A stretch of DNA of 64,000 bases from Ureibacillus aquaedulcis. Its GTDB lineage: Bacteria > Bacillota > Bacilli > Bacillales_A > Planococcaceae. Positions 1 to 9,053 of the stretch are shown here, one piece after another (within the stretch, counting starts at the first letter, position 1; each line of letters starts with the position of its first letter). The notes beneath the pieces are model-generated. The model saw only the letters and a list, made by a program, of their open reading frames with translations. It did not search any database and was not told the origin of the DNA. The stretch covers positions 62,001 through 126,000 of the forward strand of contig NZ_JAUHTQ010000005.1 in NCBI RefSeq assembly GCF_030418165.1. Direction: 5' to 3'. The translations under genes and the position numbers were made by a program.

Positions 1-218
1 GGAATTGACATTACTTGGTATTCAGCAGCAGTTGCTTGGTTATTGTCTACATCAAGTTTAGCGATTTTCACTTGGTCGCCGATTTCTGCATCGATTTCTT
101 CCAATACTGGAGCGATCATTTTACATGGTCCACACCAAGTAGCCCAAAAATCTACTAATACAACGCCTGAAGCGATTTCTTCTGAAAAGTTTTGATCTGT
201 TACATGAACAATTGCCAT
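1..218 (-). CDS. trxA: thioredoxin (5' part; gene runs off the window)
   Basis: Cytosolic thiol-disulfide oxidoreductase. The 72 visible codons begin [15 protein letters not shown] and contain the redox-active motif WCGPCK at about residues 28-33 after the usual hydrophobic strand VVLVDFWA. The reading frame is open to the window edge, so roughly the last third is missing because of the window, not because the gene is broken. An AGGAGG sits about eight bases upstream of the ATG at 218. It lies downstream of etfA in the same direction, as in B. subtilis, but a hairpin terminator (404-431) separates the two, so it probably has its own promoter; a TATACT -10-like hexamer lies near 250-260, without a clear -35. 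Confidence 0.97.
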   Translation of the reverse strand, partial: MAIVHVTDQNFSEEIASGVVLVDFWATWCGPCKMIAPVLEEIDAEIGDQVKIAKLDVDNNQATAAEYQVMSI

Positions 219-403
219 TTTTATTGCCTCCTTAAATCTAACATCTGAATGTAGTATATCATGATAGAAATAATTGAGGTAGTAAAGTGAACTGAAAATG
301 ATACATAAAATTTACAATTCTTTTATAATCTTGATGGTGAAATAGTAAACGATAATGAAATTTAAATGACGCAAACCAGAACTTTGGGCGTCCGAATCCA
401 TGC

Positions 404-431
404 AAAAACCTCCCCAATATTTTGGCGAGGT
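404..431 (-). terminator. terminator after etfA
   Basis: On the minus strand an eight-base arm ACCTCGCC pairs with GGGGAGGT (one mismatch) around an eight-base A/T loop, followed by TTTTT. It closes the fatty-acid/ETF operon before trxA. Confidence 0.75.
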
Positions 432-448
432 CTTGTGAATTCATTCAA

Positions 449-1423
449 TTATGAGTTTACTTTTAGCGCTTTAAACTCTTCAATTAGCATAGGAACTACT
501 TCGAATAGGTCCCCAACAATCCCATAGTCCGCTACCTTGAAGATGTTGGCTTCTGGATCTTTATTAATGGCAACAATTACTTTCGAATTGGACATTCCTG
601 CTAAATGCTGGATTGCTCCGGAAATTCCCGCCGCAATATAAAGGTCGGGAGTAACAACTTTACCAGTTTGACCGATTTGCAGTGAATAATCACAATAGTC
701 AGCGTCGCATGCACCACGCGATGCACCTACTGCCCCGCCAAGCAGGTTGGCAAGTTCTTTTAAGGGTTCGAAACCTTCTGCTGATTTTACGCCACGTCCC
801 CCGGCCACTACAATTTTCGCTTCCGATAAATCTACACCCGTAGATGCTTTACGAACAACGTCTTTAATGATTGTACGTAAATTTTGAACGTCTACGGAGA
901 TTGATGCTACGTCACCAGTAAGACTTGCATTTTTCTCTAAAGGTTTAATATTGTTGGGACGAATTGTCGCAAATACAATGCCTTCTTTAATTTTTACTTT
1001 TTCAAATGCTTTGCCAGAGTAGATTGGGCGAATGAAAACTGCATCCTCTCCGGCCCCTTCAATTTCAGTAACATCCGAAATTAGACCGGAATTCAGTCTT
1101 GAAGCTAATTTAGGAGACAAATCTTTTCCTAAAGATGTATGGCCAAGTATTATGCCTTCCGGTTTTTCTTGCTCGCAGACTGCCAAGAATGCTTGGCTAT
1201 AGCCATCTGATGTATATGATTTTAAATGGGGATGCTCGACTGTTACTACTCGATCCGCACCATAAGCAATTAACTCGCCTGCAAGATTTGCAACACTATC
1301 TCCAAGCAATACTCCTACAACTTCACCATCAGCAATTTGCTTTGCTGCAGCGATTGCTTCAAATGAAACATTACGTAAAGCACCCTCACGTACTTCGCCT
1401 AATACTAATACTTTGTTTGCCAT
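449..1423 (-). CDS. etfA: electron transfer flavoprotein alpha subunit
   Basis: FAD-binding subunit of ETF, which accepts electrons from acyl-CoA dehydrogenases during beta-oxidation. 324 residues, usual length. The N-terminal Rossmann-like domain starts MANKVLVLGE; the C-terminal FAD domain shows GGRGVKS (about 207-213), GASRGACDADY and the strongly conserved GQTGKVV...LYIAAGISGAIQHLAGM stretch. A good GGAGGG precedes the ATG. It follows etfB by 31 bases and is the last gene of the fadR-fadB-etfB-etfA unit, so FadR control is expected. The sequence leaves little doubt about family; the physiological dehydrogenase partner is not encoded in the window. Confidence 0.97.
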   Translation of the reverse strand: MANKVLVLGEVREGALRNVSFEAIAAAKQIADGEVVGVLLGDSVANLAGELIAYGADRVVTVEHPHLKSYTSDGYSQAFLAVCEQEKPEGIILGHTSLGKDLSPKLASRLNSGLISDVTEIEGAGEDAVFIRPIYSGKAFEKVKIKEGIVFATIRPNNIKPLEKNASLTGDVASISVDVQNLRTIIKDVVRKASTGVDLSEAKIVVAGGRGVKSAEGFEPLKELANLLGGAVGASRGACDADYCDYSLQIGQTGKVVTPDLYIAAGISGAIQHLAGMSNSKVIVAINKDPEANIFKVADYGIVGDLFEVVPMLIEEFKALKVNS

Positions 1424-1454
1424 TTGAAATCCCTCCGTTACCGTCTTTGTTTAT

Positions 1455-2228
1455 TTAGACTACTTTTGCCTCTGAATGAAGTAAGTTCACAAGTTCCTTC
1501 ACTTGTTGTGAAAGTTCTCCTTCTAATACACGACCAGCTGCTTTTTGAGGTGGTAGATAAATATCCACAATTTCTATTTTTACTTCTACATCATCCTCAT
1601 CGATATCTAAATCATCTAGCTCAAGCTCTGCAAGCGGTTTCTTTTTCGCTTTCATAATCCCTGGCAGCGATGGGTAACGTGGTTCATTCAACCCTTGCTG
1701 AGCTGTTACTAACAACGGTAAAGAAGTTTCGATAATCTCAGAATCCCCTTCAATATCACGAACAATCTTTACATTTGTACCATCGATTTCCAAGTCTGTA
1801 ATTGTTGTTACGTAGTTGATGCCCAGTAAATCTGCAACTCGCGGTCCAACTTGGCCAGTACCGCCATCGATCGCTACATTACCAGCTAAAATTAAGTCAA
1901 CTTCTTTATCTTTTAAATATTCTGCTAGAATATAAGCGGCAGAATATTGATCTAATTCATCCAAATCATCTTCCGTATTGATAAGAACTGCTTCATCTGC
2001 ACCCATTGCTAAAGCGGTTCTAAGTTGTTTTTCAGCGTCTTCCCCGCCGATTGTTAAAACTGTTACTTTTCCACCCTTTGCATCACGAACCTGAATTGCT
2101 TCCTCTATAGCATATTCATCATATGGGTTGATGATAAATTCAGCACCATCTTCCTGGATCTTGCCATTTGAAATAACAATTTTCTCTTCTGTGTCAAATG
2201 TTCGTTTAACCAATACAAAAATATTCAT
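1455..2228 (-). CDS. etfB: electron transfer flavoprotein beta subunit
   Basis: AMP-binding beta subunit of ETF, heterodimer partner of EtfA. I place the start at the ATG at 2228 (MNIFVLVKRTFDTEEK), nine bases after GGGAGG; a GTG two codons upstream is only three bases from that ribosome site and is unlikely. This gives 257 residues, the normal family length. Recognisable segments are NPYDEYAIEEA, the beta-subunit signature region around VGPRVADLLGI and QQGLNEPRYPSLPGIMKAKKK, the recognition-loop area. It sits 80 bases after fadB and 31 bases before etfA in the same direction, consistent with cotranscription. Confidence 0.97.
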   Translation of the reverse strand: MNIFVLVKRTFDTEEKIVISNGKIQEDGAEFIINPYDEYAIEEAIQVRDAKGGKVTVLTIGGEDAEKQLRTALAMGADEAVLINTEDDLDELDQYSAAYILAEYLKDKEVDLILAGNVAIDGGTGQVGPRVADLLGINYVTTITDLEIDGTNVKIVRDIEGDSEIIETSLPLLVTAQQGLNEPRYPSLPGIMKAKKKPLAELELDDLDIDEDDVEVKIEIVDIYLPPQKAAGRVLEGELSQQVKELVNLLHSEAKVV

Positions 2229-2308
2229 TTTCACTAACCTCCCAATTGCGATTATCTGATTGCTTGTACAATCTATGATTTATTCTGCTAAGCTATGAAA
2301 ATAACAAA

Positions 2309-3082
2309 TTATTTACCTGTAAATGTGGCTTTTCGTTTCTCTAGAAATGCTTGAATACCCTCTTTTGCATCCTCGGATTCGAATACAGTTCCAAAGCTTT
2401 CTGCCTCAGCCTTCACACCTTCAAAATATGCCTGGTGTTTACCGAATTGGAGCATTTCAATCGTTGCCTTTAAAGTGACCGGACTTTTTTGGGCAATCTT
2501 TTTAGCAATCTCCAGAGTTTTTGGCAGAAGTTCCTCTACATTAAACGCCCGTGTTGCAAGGCCTACCTGAACCGCTTCCTTTCCAGAAATAGGTTCACTT
2601 GTAAAGAGCATTTCTGCAGCTTTTGCAACCCCTACATAGCGAGGCAAGCGCTGTGTTCCCGCGAAACCAGGGATTAACCCCAGTTGGAGCTCTGGTAACC
2701 CCAGCTTTGCATCCTCAGAGACATATCGTATATGACATGCCATTGCTAGCTCTAAGCCGCCACCTAAAGCAGCTCCATGTATGGCTGCAATCACCGGTTT
2801 TGAGAACGTTTCTAACCGTTCAAATACCTTCTGGCCACCTAAAGCTAGTTTAGTAAATTCTTCACCCGAAGAAATCTCGGTAAATTCCTTAATGTCTGCA
2901 CCGGCAGAGAAGAATCGGCCTTCCCCGTTAAGAACAATCACCCGAATTTCATCATCATTTTCTACAGCACTCAGCATTTCATCGACTTCCAAGATTAAAC
3001 CGCGCGATAATGCATTTGCAGGAGGTCGTTGAATTGTTGCAATTGCTACCCCTTCTTCAACTTTCAAACTTAGAAACTCCAT
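2309..3082 (-). CDS. fadB: enoyl-CoA hydratase
   Basis: Crotonase-family enzyme that hydrates trans-2-enoyl-CoA in fatty-acid beta-oxidation. I choose ATG 3082 ([11 protein letters not shown]) because AGGGAG lies seven bases upstream; an upstream TTG in frame lacks a site. 257 residues. The oxyanion-hole segment [10 protein letters not shown] and the signature [22 protein letters not shown] with a downstream [22 protein letters not shown] block carry the usual crotonase features including the catalytic-loop glutamates. Located between fadR and etfB, the same position as B. subtilis fadB (ysiB). The name follows that operon position; the enzyme could have broader acyl-chain specificity. Confidence 0.95.
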   Translation of the reverse strand: MEFLSLKVEEGVAIATIQRPPANALSRGLILEVDEMLSAVENDDEIRVIVLNGEGRFFSAGADIKEFTEISSGEEFTKLALGGQKVFERLETFSKPVIAAIHGAALGGGLELAMACHIRYVSEDAKLGLPELQLGLIPGFAGTQRLPRYVGVAKAAEMLFTSEPISGKEAVQVGLATRAFNVEELLPKTLEIAKKIAQKSPVTLKATIEMLQFGKHQAYFEGVKAEAESFGTVFESEDAKEGIQAFLEKRKATFTGK

Positions 3083-3255
3083 TCTCCCACTCCCTTTAAA
3101 CAATCTGGCTAACCTCTACCCCTTTTGATGATTAGCTTTTAGGTAATCTAATTAATAAAATACTGGTCTTATCCAAATGGTTTAGCCTTATTTACTCTAT
3201 AGTAGATAAACAAGGCTCCGTAAAAACTATTGCCCCAATGTAAGGCTCTGTTTTG

Positions 3256-3837
3256 CTAACCTTTTAAACCATTCAGAAGCATATTTCTTACTTTAGGTGC
3301 CGTCTCTATTAAATTGTATCGGAACTCGTTCATGACCCAACTTGTAATCGTTTCGTCGATTGTTCCAAACACCATCTGTCGAGCAATTCTCACATCCATT
3401 GTAGAATTGAACTCTCCCTTTAACATTCCCTCAATCAGAATCTCATCCAGAAGCTTCAAATACTCTTTTAAAATGGAGTTGATTTTCAACCTGATTTCTT
3501 TGTTAGACTGCCTTAATTCTAGTTGCGTAACTGTTGCTAGGTGGCGATCATTTGCTAAAACATTAAAATGGTTATCAATCATTTTTGATAATTTTTCAGT
3601 AGACGACTCACCATTTGAAATGATTTCCTGTAGAGATTCTACGAAGACACCCATTTTTTCTTGAAAGACGGAAATCAAAATATCTTCTTTATTTTTGAAA
3701 TATAAATAGATTGTCCCGTCTGCAACTCCAGCCTGCTTTGCAATTTTAGAAATCTGTGCTTGATGATAGCCGTTTTCTGCTATTGCAATTACAGCGGCAT
3801 CGATGATTTGTTTATACTTGGGTTTATCTCGTTTCAT
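3256..3837 (-). CDS. fadR: fatty-acid degradation repressor FadR (TetR family)
   Basis: TetR-type repressor that releases DNA when bound to long-chain acyl-CoA. The start is placed at ATG 3837 (MKRDKPKYKQII), six bases after GGTGGTG; the longer frame begins 12 codons earlier. 193 residues. The helix-turn-helix at about 28-50 reads ISKIAKQAGVADGTIYLYF, nearly identical to B. subtilis FadR, followed by KNKEDILISVF. The C-terminal ligand domain contains RQMVFGTIDETITSWVMN. It is preceded by a strong promoter and a FadR-type operator (3940-3957), so it probably represses its own operon. Neighbours lcfA, fadB and etfBA match its known regulon. Confidence 0.95.
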   Translation of the reverse strand: MKRDKPKYKQIIDAAVIAIAENGYHQAQISKIAKQAGVADGTIYLYFKNKEDILISVFQEKMGVFVESLQEIISNGESSTEKLSKMIDNHFNVLANDRHLATVTQLELRQSNKEIRLKINSILKEYLKLLDEILIEGMLKGEFNSTMDVRIARQMVFGTIDETITSWVMNEFRYNLIETAPKVRNMLLNGLKG

Positions 3838-3939
3838 GCTGTTCACCACCATTAAAAACTCGGCTTTTGACACACTTTTCGTGTTTAGCCTTCACTTTTT
3901 TCTAGACGAACTGTGTTGCCTAAAAAAAATAAGAAAATA

Positions 3940-3957
3940 TGAATGGTCATTCATTCA
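3940..3957 (-). promoter_or_regulatory. FadR operator
   Basis: TGAATGAATGACCATTCA on the minus strand matches the known Bacillus FadR consensus (inverted TGAATGA...TCATTCA) at about 16 of 18 positions. It lies just downstream of the -10 box of the promoter at 3965-3993, where bound repressor would block transcription of fadR-fadB-etfBA. Confidence 0.85.
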
Positions 3958-3964
3958 TATTTTC

Positions 3965-3993
3965 ATATTATAATTTAATAAAGATTCTGTCAA
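3965..3993 (-). promoter_or_regulatory. sigma-A promoter for fadR-fadB-etfB-etfA
   Basis: Minus-strand TTGACA (3988-3993), a 17-base spacer and TAATAT (3965-3970). A TATAAT also overlaps at 15-base spacing. It starts 13 bases beyond the lcfA stop codon, giving the downstream genes their own start site separate from the lcfA promoter. Confidence 0.75.
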
Positions 3994-4006
3994 TCATTGC
4001 ATGAAA

Positions 4007-5701
4007 TTATTTCGCTTGCAATGAATTCATTTTCTGTTTTTCCTCTTCAACTAAAGCACGTCTTAATATTTTGCCTACAGCGGTCTTCGGCAATTCTTTG
4101 CGGAACTCATAATGACGGGGTACCTTATAAGCAGCCAAGTTTTCACGGCAATATTTATTCAACTCTTCTTCCGTTGCAGATTTCCCTTCCCGCAGCACAA
4201 TGTAAGCTTTAACAGTCTCTCCGCGATATGGATCTGGTATACCTGCAACCACGCATTCCAGGATCGCTTCATGTTCATAAAGCACTTCTTCGACTTCACG
4301 CGGATAAATATTGAAGCCCCCCGCGATAATCATATCTTTCTTGCGATCTACTACATAAAAATAGCCTTCATTGTCCATATAGCCTAAATCGCCGGTTAAG
4401 AACCATCCATTAAGAAAAGTCATCGCTGTATCTTCCGGCCGATTCCAGTAACCTTTCATCACTTGTGGACCCTTGACTGCAATTTCCCCCACTTCACCTG
4501 GAGGCAGAAGCTCACCGTCTGAAGAGCGAATGATGGTTGCATCAGTATCTGGCCAAGGTACACCTATCGAACCTGCTACCCGATTTTCCCAAATGAAGTT
4601 AGCGTGGGTAACAGGAGATGTCTCTGTTAATCCATAGCCTTCTACAAGCTTTCCGCCTGTAATTGCCTCGAATTTTTGCTGTACGTCAACCGGTAATGGT
4701 GAAGAGCCGCTCAAGCATGCTTTAATGGAGGATAGATTATAATTTCCGATCTCCGGATGGTTTAACAAGCCGATATACATGGTAGGCGCACCTGGGAAAA
4801 GAGTAGGTTTTTGTTTTTCTATCGTTTTCAAGACAAGCCCCACATCAAATTTAGGCAGCAAAACCATTTTAAATCCTTGCATAACCGACAAAAGCAGTAC
4901 CGTTGTCATTCCATACACATGGAAAAATGGCAATACACCTAAAATGATTTCTTCTCCTTTTTTACATTGGTACATCCAGGCATCGCACATCTTGGTATTG
5001 GCTATCAGGTTTTTATGTGAAAGCATTACTCCCTTTGGAGAGCCCGTTGTACCTCCTGTATATTGTAAAAGCGCTATTTCATTTTCTATATCAAGCTCTC
5101 CGTAGTCAATCGGTGTCGGTCGGCTAGTGCGCAAGACTTCAGTAAATAAATGCGTCCCACCCTTATGCTCAACCTTCACGCTAAAACCATATTGTTTTTT
5201 CTGGACAAATGGATAGACAAGATTTTTGGGGAATGGCAAATAATCTTTAATACCTGTAATGATAACGTTTTCAATTTTTGTATTCTTCAACACTTTCATA
5301 ATTCGCGGATATAGAATATCCAAAGCCAAGATTACCTTTACCCCTGCGTCTGTCATTTGGTATTGGAGTTCACGTTCGGTATAGAGTGGATTTGTTTGAA
5401 CGACAACCCCACCCGCATATAGCGTACCATAATAGGCGATAACGGATTGGGGGCAGTTAGGAAGCATGATTGCGACACGGTCCCCTTTTTCAATGCCCAG
5501 ACGTATTAAATAGTTGGCAAATTTTAATGAGGATTCATATAGTTCTTTGTACGTTACATCTCTCCCCATAAAATGTATCGCTATTTTGTTCGGATAATTA
5601 TCACAGGCCATGGTTAGAAAGCTTTGAACAGGAACATTTGCGTAGGTCATGCTGTGAGGTATCTCTTTCGGATATTGGGAAAGCCAAACCTTCTCAGTCA
5701 T
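4007..5701 (-). CDS. lcfA: long-chain fatty-acid CoA ligase
   Basis: ATP-dependent acyl-CoA synthetase that activates long-chain fatty acids for beta-oxidation. 564 residues. Adenylate-forming motifs are present: the P-loop-like A3 motif YTGGTTGSPKGVMLSH at about 209-224, A5 region GYGLTETSPV, A7 TGDLGYMDNEGYFYVVDR and the C-terminal A10 lysine in PKTAVGKILRR. AAGGGGAG precedes the ATG at 5701. It heads the fatty-acid block and has its own promoter at 5746-5774. No terminator is visible before the fadR promoter, so some transcripts may read through into fadR. Confidence 0.96.
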   Translation of the reverse strand: MTEKVWLSQYPKEIPHSMTYANVPVQSFLTMACDNYPNKIAIHFMGRDVTYKELYESSLKFANYLIRLGIEKGDRVAIMLPNCPQSVIAYYGTLYAGGVVVQTNPLYTERELQYQMTDAGVKVILALDILYPRIMKVLKNTKIENVIITGIKDYLPFPKNLVYPFVQKKQYGFSVKVEHKGGTHLFTEVLRTSRPTPIDYGELDIENEIALLQYTGGTTGSPKGVMLSHKNLIANTKMCDAWMYQCKKGEEIILGVLPFFHVYGMTTVLLLSVMQGFKMVLLPKFDVGLVLKTIEKQKPTLFPGAPTMYIGLLNHPEIGNYNLSSIKACLSGSSPLPVDVQQKFEAITGGKLVEGYGLTETSPVTHANFIWENRVAGSIGVPWPDTDATIIRSSDGELLPPGEVGEIAVKGPQVMKGYWNRPEDTAMTFLNGWFLTGDLGYMDNEGYFYVVDRKKDMIIAGGFNIYPREVEEVLYEHEAILECVVAGIPDPYRGETVKAYIVLREGKSATEEELNKYCRENLAAYKVPRHYEFRKELPKTAVGKILRRALVEEEKQKMNSLQAK

Positions 5702-5745
5702 TTACAACTCCCCTTCGCTCAACATTTTAAATATTCTTACAATTC

Positions 5746-5774
5746 ATTATAATGGAAAAAGATTCTCCTTTCAA
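5746..5774 (-). promoter_or_regulatory. sigma-A promoter for lcfA
   Basis: Minus-strand TTGAAA (5769-5774), 17-base spacer, TATAAT (5746-5751), about 45 bases upstream of the lcfA ATG. Only a weak TGAAT half-site lies nearby; no convincing FadR palindrome is seen here. The rest of 5702-5911 shows nothing else recognisable. Confidence 0.8.
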
Positions 5775-5911
5775 ATTATTTTTATAAAACTATCGCTATT
5801 TTGCTAGAAAATGCGTGAATTTACTATCAAAGTGCAATATCTAGTAGTTTTCAATCCTGATATTTAGAGATTTATTGGATCTTCAATAAGCTTAAGACAC
5901 AACGAAAATGC

Positions 5912-5944
5912 AAAAAAGCAAGCAGATTTGACTTATCTACTTGC
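5912..5944 (-). terminator. terminator of the polX-mutS2-yshE unit
   Basis: Minus-strand stem GCAAGTAGAT / ATCTGCTTGC (one G-U pair) with a seven-base loop, followed by TTTTTT. It lies just beyond the 26-codon frame at 5989-6069. Confidence 0.85.
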
Positions 5945-5988
5945 CTTTTCTTCGATATTAAAAAAATTTTCAGACTGTGAGGAAAAGC

Positions 5989-6069
5989 TCATAAAGTTAC
6001 TAAATAATAAATGCCCACTAAGATGAATAATATACAAACCACGATTAATACTTTTGCTAATTTTTCCAT
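5989..6069 (-). CDS. predicted 26-residue single-pass membrane peptide
   Basis: A short frame, ATG at 6069 to TGA at 5989, encodes MEKLAKVLIVVCILFI followed by LVGIYYLVTL. After a lysine-containing start (MEKLAK) it is a single hydrophobic helix of about 20 residues, which would place it in the cytoplasmic membrane with the N terminus inside. The ribosome site AGGAGA overlaps the stop codon of the upstream DUF350 gene and is six bases from the ATG, a layout typical of translational coupling. A terminator follows immediately. I do not recognise a family. A functional link to the DUF350 membrane protein is inference from coupling only. Confidence 0.6.
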   Translation of the reverse strand: MEKLAKVLIVVCILFILVGIYYLVTL

Positions 6070-6079
6070 ATATGTTCTC

Positions 6080-6493
6080 CTACGAAATACTTGCACCGAT
6101 GACAAAGGAAAGTCCTACAGAGATTGTAAATGAAATGAAGCCTACAGAACGGTTTTCATTTGCAATTTCTTCATCGACTTTAAAGCGGGGGGTTAAAAAC
6201 TCAAATAATATATAAGCAAAGATTAATAGAGTAAATCCGTACAATCCCCACCCAATCATCTCCAGTAAAGTTGAATGTCTTTCAATGGAATACCTGAAAA
6301 TATTGCATATACCCAGTATTTTCCCCCCTGTTGCCAGTGATACAGCAACGTTGCCTTTTTTTATTTCTTCCCAGTTCTTATACTTTGTCACCAGTTCGAA
6401 TATCACCATTGAAACAATTAAACAAAGAACAACTACGCTAAAATAACCGGCTGTTTCGACTAAAGGATGCTGCCAAAACCTCGAATCCAGCAT
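6080..6493 (-). CDS. yshE: DUF350 membrane protein (YshE-like)
   Basis: Small integral membrane protein of the DUF350 family, function unknown. Start placed at ATG 6493 (MLDSRFWQHPLVETAGYF), nine bases after GGGAG; an upstream in-frame GTG would swallow the ribosome site. 137 residues with four likely membrane helices: about 14-36, 55-70 (weak), 77-100 and 115-137. The position between mutS2 and lcfA is the same as yshE of B. subtilis. The stop codon overlaps the ribosome site of the 26-codon frame downstream. Family assignment is from hydropathy pattern, length and position. Confidence 0.85.
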   Translation of the reverse strand: MLDSRFWQHPLVETAGYFSVVVLCLIVSMVIFELVTKYKNWEEIKKGNVAVSLATGGKILGICNIFRYSIERHSTLLEMIGWGLYGFTLLIFAYILFEFLTPRFKVDEEIANENRSVGFISFTISVGLSFVIGASIS

Positions 6494-6598
6494 AAAAGTC
6501 AACTCCCTTTTCACTTTGAAATGTGCATTGGCTTATTTTTTGTGCCTAATCTTACCCGGGCAAATCCAGCAGGGTCATTATGAATCATATGGATTTTA

Positions 6599-6620
6599 CC
6601 TAGAACAAAAATGTCCTAGG
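6599..6620 (-). terminator. hairpin between mutS2 and yshE
   Basis: Nine-base stem CCTAGGACA / TGTTCTAGG with a TTTT loop on the minus strand. Only a weak U-rich tail (TAAAAT) follows, so it may be a partial terminator or an mRNA-processing hairpin rather than a full stop. Confidence 0.5.
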
Positions 6621-6647
6621 CTAATTTTCCACTGGATGAAAGATAGG

Positions 6648-9014
6648 TTATTTTAACTCGACTACAGTTACTCCAAATCCACCTTCTCCAGCCTCACCGT
6701 ATCGGTAAGATTTTACACGTTTATGCCCTTTCAAGAAGTTTTGGATACCTTGTCTTAGAGCTCCGGTTCCTTTACCATGAATAATCGAGACGCGGGGATA
6801 ATTCGCCAAAAGTGCATCATCAATATATTTTTCCGTTCTGGCAATTGCCTCTTCATAGCGTTCACCACGTAAATCCAATTCCAGTTTAACATGGCCACTG
6901 CGATTTTTCACATTCGTCATAACGACCGTCTGTTTTTCTTTTTCCGGCTTTACATACTGTAGATCCGATTCTTCCAGCTTCATTTTCAGGATGCCGATTT
7001 GTACAACCCATTCAGTATCCGATACTTTTTCCACCAGCGTTCCTTTTTGACCGTAGCTTAGTACTTTTACCTCGTCTCCAAGCTTCAGGTTCTGGGCGCG
7101 TTCACGAATTTGTGCCTGTTTTTTAAGGACCTGATTTTCTTGTGGAGCAGCTGCATCCAGTTTTTTCTTCGCTTCAATCAATTCATGCTCTTTTACAACT
7201 TTACTCGCATTTGCACGCATTTCACGAAGCTCTGCAATGACCTTGTCAGATTCCTTCTTCGCTTCATCGACAATTTTCCGGGCTTTCTCTTTTGCTTTTT
7301 TCTCTAATGCTTCTTTCTTTTCATCGTAGGTTCTTAACCGTTCTTCCAATTGCTCATGCAATTGCTGAGCTTCCTCCAATAATGCATGAGCTTCATCCGC
7401 TTCGCGTTCGGAACATCGTCTGCTTTCCTCCAATGAAGCAATCATCGATTCCACTTCATGGCGATCTGAGCCCGTAAAGCTGCGGGCTTGTTGAATAATG
7501 GAATCTTTTAGACCAAGACGTTTAGAAATCTCGAAAGCATTTGAACGTCCCGGCACCCCGATTAATAATCGGTAGGTCGGACTTAATGTCTCTATATCAA
7601 ATTCTACACTCGCATTGACAACTCCAGGGCGATTATAGCCATATGCTTTCAATTCTGGATAGTGAGTCGTTGCCATTACCCGAGCTCCGCGCCCTACTAC
7701 TTCGTCCAATATCGAAATCGCTAATGCTGCGCCTTCTTGTGGGTCCGTACCTGCACCTAATTCATCAAAAAGTACAAGCGACCTTTCATCGAATTTACCC
7801 AAAATCTCAACAATATTGACCATATGGGAAGAGAAGGTCGATAAAGATTGCTCGATGGATTGTTCATCGCCGATATCTGCAAATAGCTGATGGAAGACTG
7901 CCAATTCCGAGCCGTCCAATGCCGGTACAGGTAACCCTGCCTGTGCCATTAATGTACACAGTCCCACTGTCTTTAAGGTAACTGTCTTACCACCAGTATT
8001 TGGACCAGTAATGACAATCGCTGTAATATCTTGTCCAAACTCAATCGTATTTGGGACTGCTTCTTCGATTGAAATCAATGGATGCCTAGCTCTTACTAAT
8101 CTGATCAATCCTTCTTGATTCATCTTTGGCTTCGTACATTTATTTGCCTGACCATACTTGCCTTTAGCAAGGATTACATCAATATCACCCAAAATTTGTA
8201 CCAGGACAAAGAGATCGTGTGCAACTTCTTGGACTTTTGCCGATAATTCCAGCAGGATGCGTTCGATCTCTGCTTTTTCCTTCACTTTCAGACGTTGGAT
8301 TTCATTATTTGCTTGTACAACCGATTCAGGTTCGATAAATAGAGTTTGGCCCGAAGATGATTGGTCATGGACAATTCCGCCGTAATGTCCACGGTATTCT
8401 TGTTTCACCGGGATAACAAAACGGTCATTCCGAATTGTAACAATGGCATCCGAAAGCATCTTAGTTGCATTGGATCCGCGGGTTAAGCTTTCTAATTTTT
8501 GTCGGACCTTCGCCTCTTCTGCTCGAAGAGATTGTCGTATCGAACGCAATGCAGTACTTGCAGAGTCCAAAACCGCGCCATTATCATCAATGCAATTATT
8601 GATTTCATGCTGTAATGCCGTTAAGATGGGCATTTGTTCTTTTCTTTCAACAAAATGAGGTATGGCAATATGATCTTCTTGTTCAATGTCATCAAGGAAA
8701 TTACGAAGAATTCTGCTTGCACGAATTGTACTTGCTATCTCCATTAGTTCCATCGGGCTTAACATCCCGCCAATTTGCGCTCGCTTGGATTGGGGCCGTA
8801 CATCAAAAATGCCGCCCATTGGTACATTTCCTTTTACACGTAAAATAGAAAGTCCTTCATCCATTTCTTCCAAAAGTTCGACTACTGTATCAAAATCAGT
8901 TTCGGGAATAAGTTGCTCTATTGCACTTTTCCCTAATGATGAGGTACAGAAATTTGCAACTTGCTCACGAACTTTATCATATTCCAATGTTTTTAATGCG
9001 CGTTCAGCAATCAC
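6648..9014 (-). CDS. mutS2: MutS2 endonuclease / ribosome-rescue ATPase
   Basis: MutS-family ATPase with a C-terminal Smr nuclease domain, reported to act in recombination control and on collided ribosomes. 788 residues, normal length. The GTG at 9014 follows AGGAGG. Visible parts: N-terminal core and lever regions, Walker A GPNTGGKTVTLK at about 334-345, Walker B region SLVLFDELGAGTDPQEGAA, ATTHYPELKAYGYN, a long coiled coil (about 510-640, KKEALEKKAKEKARKIVDEA), and the Smr domain from LDLRGERYEEA with the HGKGTGALRQGI motif. Between polX and yshE as in B. subtilis. Confidence 0.96.
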   Translation of the reverse strand: MIAERALKTLEYDKVREQVANFCTSSLGKSAIEQLIPETDFDTVVELLEEMDEGLSILRVKGNVPMGGIFDVRPQSKRAQIGGMLSPMELMEIASTIRASRILRNFLDDIEQEDHIAIPHFVERKEQMPILTALQHEINNCIDDNGAVLDSASTALRSIRQSLRAEEAKVRQKLESLTRGSNATKMLSDAIVTIRNDRFVIPVKQEYRGHYGGIVHDQSSSGQTLFIEPESVVQANNEIQRLKVKEKAEIERILLELSAKVQEVAHDLFVLVQILGDIDVILAKGKYGQANKCTKPKMNQEGLIRLVRARHPLISIEEAVPNTIEFGQDITAIVITGPNTGGKTVTLKTVGLCTLMAQAGLPVPALDGSELAVFHQLFADIGDEQSIEQSLSTFSSHMVNIVEILGKFDERSLVLFDELGAGTDPQEGAALAISILDEVVGRGARVMATTHYPELKAYGYNRPGVVNASVEFDIETLSPTYRLLIGVPGRSNAFEISKRLGLKDSIIQQARSFTGSDRHEVESMIASLEESRRCSEREADEAHALLEEAQQLHEQLEERLRTYDEKKEALEKKAKEKARKIVDEAKKESDKVIAELREMRANASKVVKEHELIEAKKKLDAAAPQENQVLKKQAQIRERAQNLKLGDEVKVLSYGQKGTLVEKVSDTEWVVQIGILKMKLEESDLQYVKPEKEKQTVVMTNVKNRSGHVKLELDLRGERYEEAIARTEKYIDDALLANYPRVSIIHGKGTGALRQGIQNFLKGHKRVKSYRYGEAGEGGFGVTVVELK

Positions 9015-9053
9015 TCCTGAACACCTCCTGCCTTATCAATTCGTTCATTTAAC

